This document shows positions 6,727 through 7,906 of a stretch of DNA of 7,906 nt, in pieces. Source of the DNA: Micavibrio sp. (GTDB lineage Bacteria; Pseudomonadota; Alphaproteobacteria; Micavibrionales; Micavibrionaceae). Where the stretch lies: the NCBI GenBank assembly GCA_027051315.1, contig JALTZE010000335.1:1-7906 (forward strand), written 5' to 3'. The notes below the pieces were generated by a model. That model did not search any database, was not told where the DNA came from, and saw only the letters and a program-made list of their open reading frames with translations. Numbering within the stretch: the stretch's first letter is position 1; each line of letters begins with the position of its first letter. The position numbers and the translations under genes were made by a program.

Positions 6727-7906
6727 TTAAGAATATTTTTCTGCCCATGAGTGGAGCACCAATATGCTCCATAATCTGTGACCATAATCTGACTTACCGC
6801 TTATATGCATATCCCATATCTCTTTGACTTGTCCATAATCTACAAAATCATATTTTTCTATATTTTCCTTTGAAAGGATTGTTTCCGCCCATTCTTTAAG
6901 AGGACCTTTTATCCATAAGGATATTGGGACATTGAATCCTTGTTTTGGCTGATTCAATATATCGGAATTTATATATTGTTTTATAAGTTTTCTTAACAGA
7001 TATTTGCCTTTACCATCTCTGATTTTATATTTTTCTGGTAATGACCATGCAAAATTAAATATATCAATATCAAGAAGAGGAGAACGACATTCAAGGGAAT
7101 AATACATGCTTGCCCTATCCATTTTCATCAAAATATCGTTTGGAAGATAAAATAATGTATCATAAAACATCATTTGTTCTGCAAATGATAATCCTTCTGG
7201 CTCTGTAATATCTATAAAATATTCATTAGTTATATTTTTTGATAGCAATCTATCATATATTTTTTTCCTGTCCTTTAGAGGGATAATAGAAGCAAGTTTT
7301 TGCATTTTTTCCCCCATTTGTGGGATTTTACCATTACCAATTTTATCCCATATTTCAGGAGATATATAATTTATAAAAGAAGATATAATATTGCCGACAG
7401 GCCATGGAAGAAATTTTGTTTTATTTAAAATTGAAGGAGCTGTTAAATATCTATTATAACCGCCAAACATTTCGTCACCTCCATCTCCTGATAATGCAAC
7501 AGATACGTGCTTTTTGGTAAATGAGCATAATAAAGAAGTTGGAATTTGTGATACATCGGAAAAAGGCTCATCATAAATATCTGCTATATCAGGTATTATT
7601 TTTAATGCGTCTTTGTGGGTTAATATTATTTCTGAATGGTCTGTTCCCAGATGATTTGCCACCATCTTGGCTTTTTCTGATTCGTTAAAATCTTCTTCAT
7701 CAAAGCCAATTGTATAAGTTTTGATAGGGCGATTTGAAAGTGATTGCATTAAGGATACAACCGCACTTGAATCAATTCCTCCTGAAAGGAAAGCTCCCAA
7801 AGACACATCAGATATCATTCTACGTTCTACAGAATTGCTGATTATATCATGAAAATTATTATATATTTCATTTTCGGAGAGATTTTTATTTTCTGCTATC
7901 TTACTT
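6727..7906 (-). CDS. asnB: Asparagine synthase (glutamine-hydrolysing), C-terminal part; 5' end outside window
   Basis: The ATP-dependent synthetase half of an AsnB-type enzyme, which activates aspartate as beta-aspartyl-AMP and amidates it with glutamine-derived ammonia. The frame has no stop up to the window edge. Reading from 7905 it begins SKIAENKNLSENE and reaches ERRMISDVSLGAFLSGGIDSS. The Met at 7816-7818 is therefore internal, and the N-terminal Cys-dependent glutaminase domain lies beyond the window. About 392 of an expected ~600-650 residues are present. Counting from that Met: PP-loop SGGIDSS (12-18), YTIGFDEEDFNESEKA (35-50), the substrate-site segment VALSGDGGDEMFGGYNRY, LMKMDRASMYYSLECRSPLLD, and WSLPEKYKIRDGKGKYLLRK. 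The C-terminus PKQGFNVPISLWIKGPL and RLWSILVLHSWAEKYS resembles the AsnB paralogues often found in polysaccharide clusters, so a role in surface-glycan amidation is an alternative to plain asparagine synthesis. The upstream context needed to decide is not in the window. Confidence 0.95.
   Translation of the reverse strand, partial: SKIAENKNLSENEIYNNFHDIISNSVERRMISDVSLGAFLSGGIDSSAVVSLMQSLSNRPIKTYTIGFDEEDFNESEKAKMVANHLGTDHSEIILTHKDALKIIPDIADIYDEPFSDVSQIPTSLLCSFTKKHVSVALSGDGGDEMFGGYNRYLTAPSILNKTKFLPWPVGNIISSFINYISPEIWDKIGNGKIPQMGEKMQKLASIIPLKDRKKIYDRLLSKNITNEYFIDITEPEGLSFAEQMMFYDTLFYLPNDILMKMDRASMYYSLECRSPLLDIDIFNFAWSLPEKYKIRDGKGKYLLRKLIKQYINSDILNQPKQGFNVPISLWIKGPLKEWAETILSKENIEKYDFVDYGQVKEIWDMHISGKSDYGHRLWSILVLHSWAEKYS

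Overview
The window is a stretch of an AT-rich bacterial chromosome that uses the standard code (TGA and TAA both act as stops). The PheS and PheT sequences read like alphaproteobacterial versions, with an approximately 360-residue PheS and an approximately 808-residue PheT that begins MKFTLSWLK. Together with the low GC content this suggests an AT-rich, possibly host-associated or candidate-lineage alphaproteobacterium. That placement is an inference from remembered family patterns and was not tested by a search.

Layout: (1) 30-4074, plus strand: the two subunits of phenylalanyl-tRNA synthetase (pheS, pheT), with a small GNAT acetyltransferase gene between them. The GNAT gene sits 8 nt after pheS. 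A 92-nt gap before pheT holds a weak AT hairpin and a promoter-like sequence. (2) 4118-4702, plus strand: an unrecognised 194-residue soluble protein, with a promoter-like sequence and an inverted repeat over its start codon. (3) 4699-5952, minus strand: an RmuC-family membrane-anchored coiled-coil protein with a PD-(D/E)XK nuclease-like domain. Its stop codon interlocks with that of the preceding convergent gene at a TTAA. (4) 5953-6049: a divergent intergenic region with a plausible sigma-70-type promoter for the next gene. (5) 6050-6703, plus strand: a 217-residue protein with a pilin-like N-terminus and a cysteine-containing C-terminus. (6) 6727-7906, minus strand: the C-terminal, ATP-dependent synthetase part of a glutamine-dependent asparagine synthase. 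The gene is cut by the window edge, so its N-terminal glutaminase domain lies outside.

Functionally, PheS and PheT form one (alpha-beta)2 enzyme that charges tRNA-Phe. The other genes are not obviously part of that pathway. The window looks like a housekeeping locus followed by single-gene units in mixed orientation. I see no CRISPR array, transposase, tRNA or rRNA, and no convincing undescribed multi-gene system. The least explained items are the 194-residue protein, the solitary pilin-like protein and the GNAT gene embedded between pheS and pheT.
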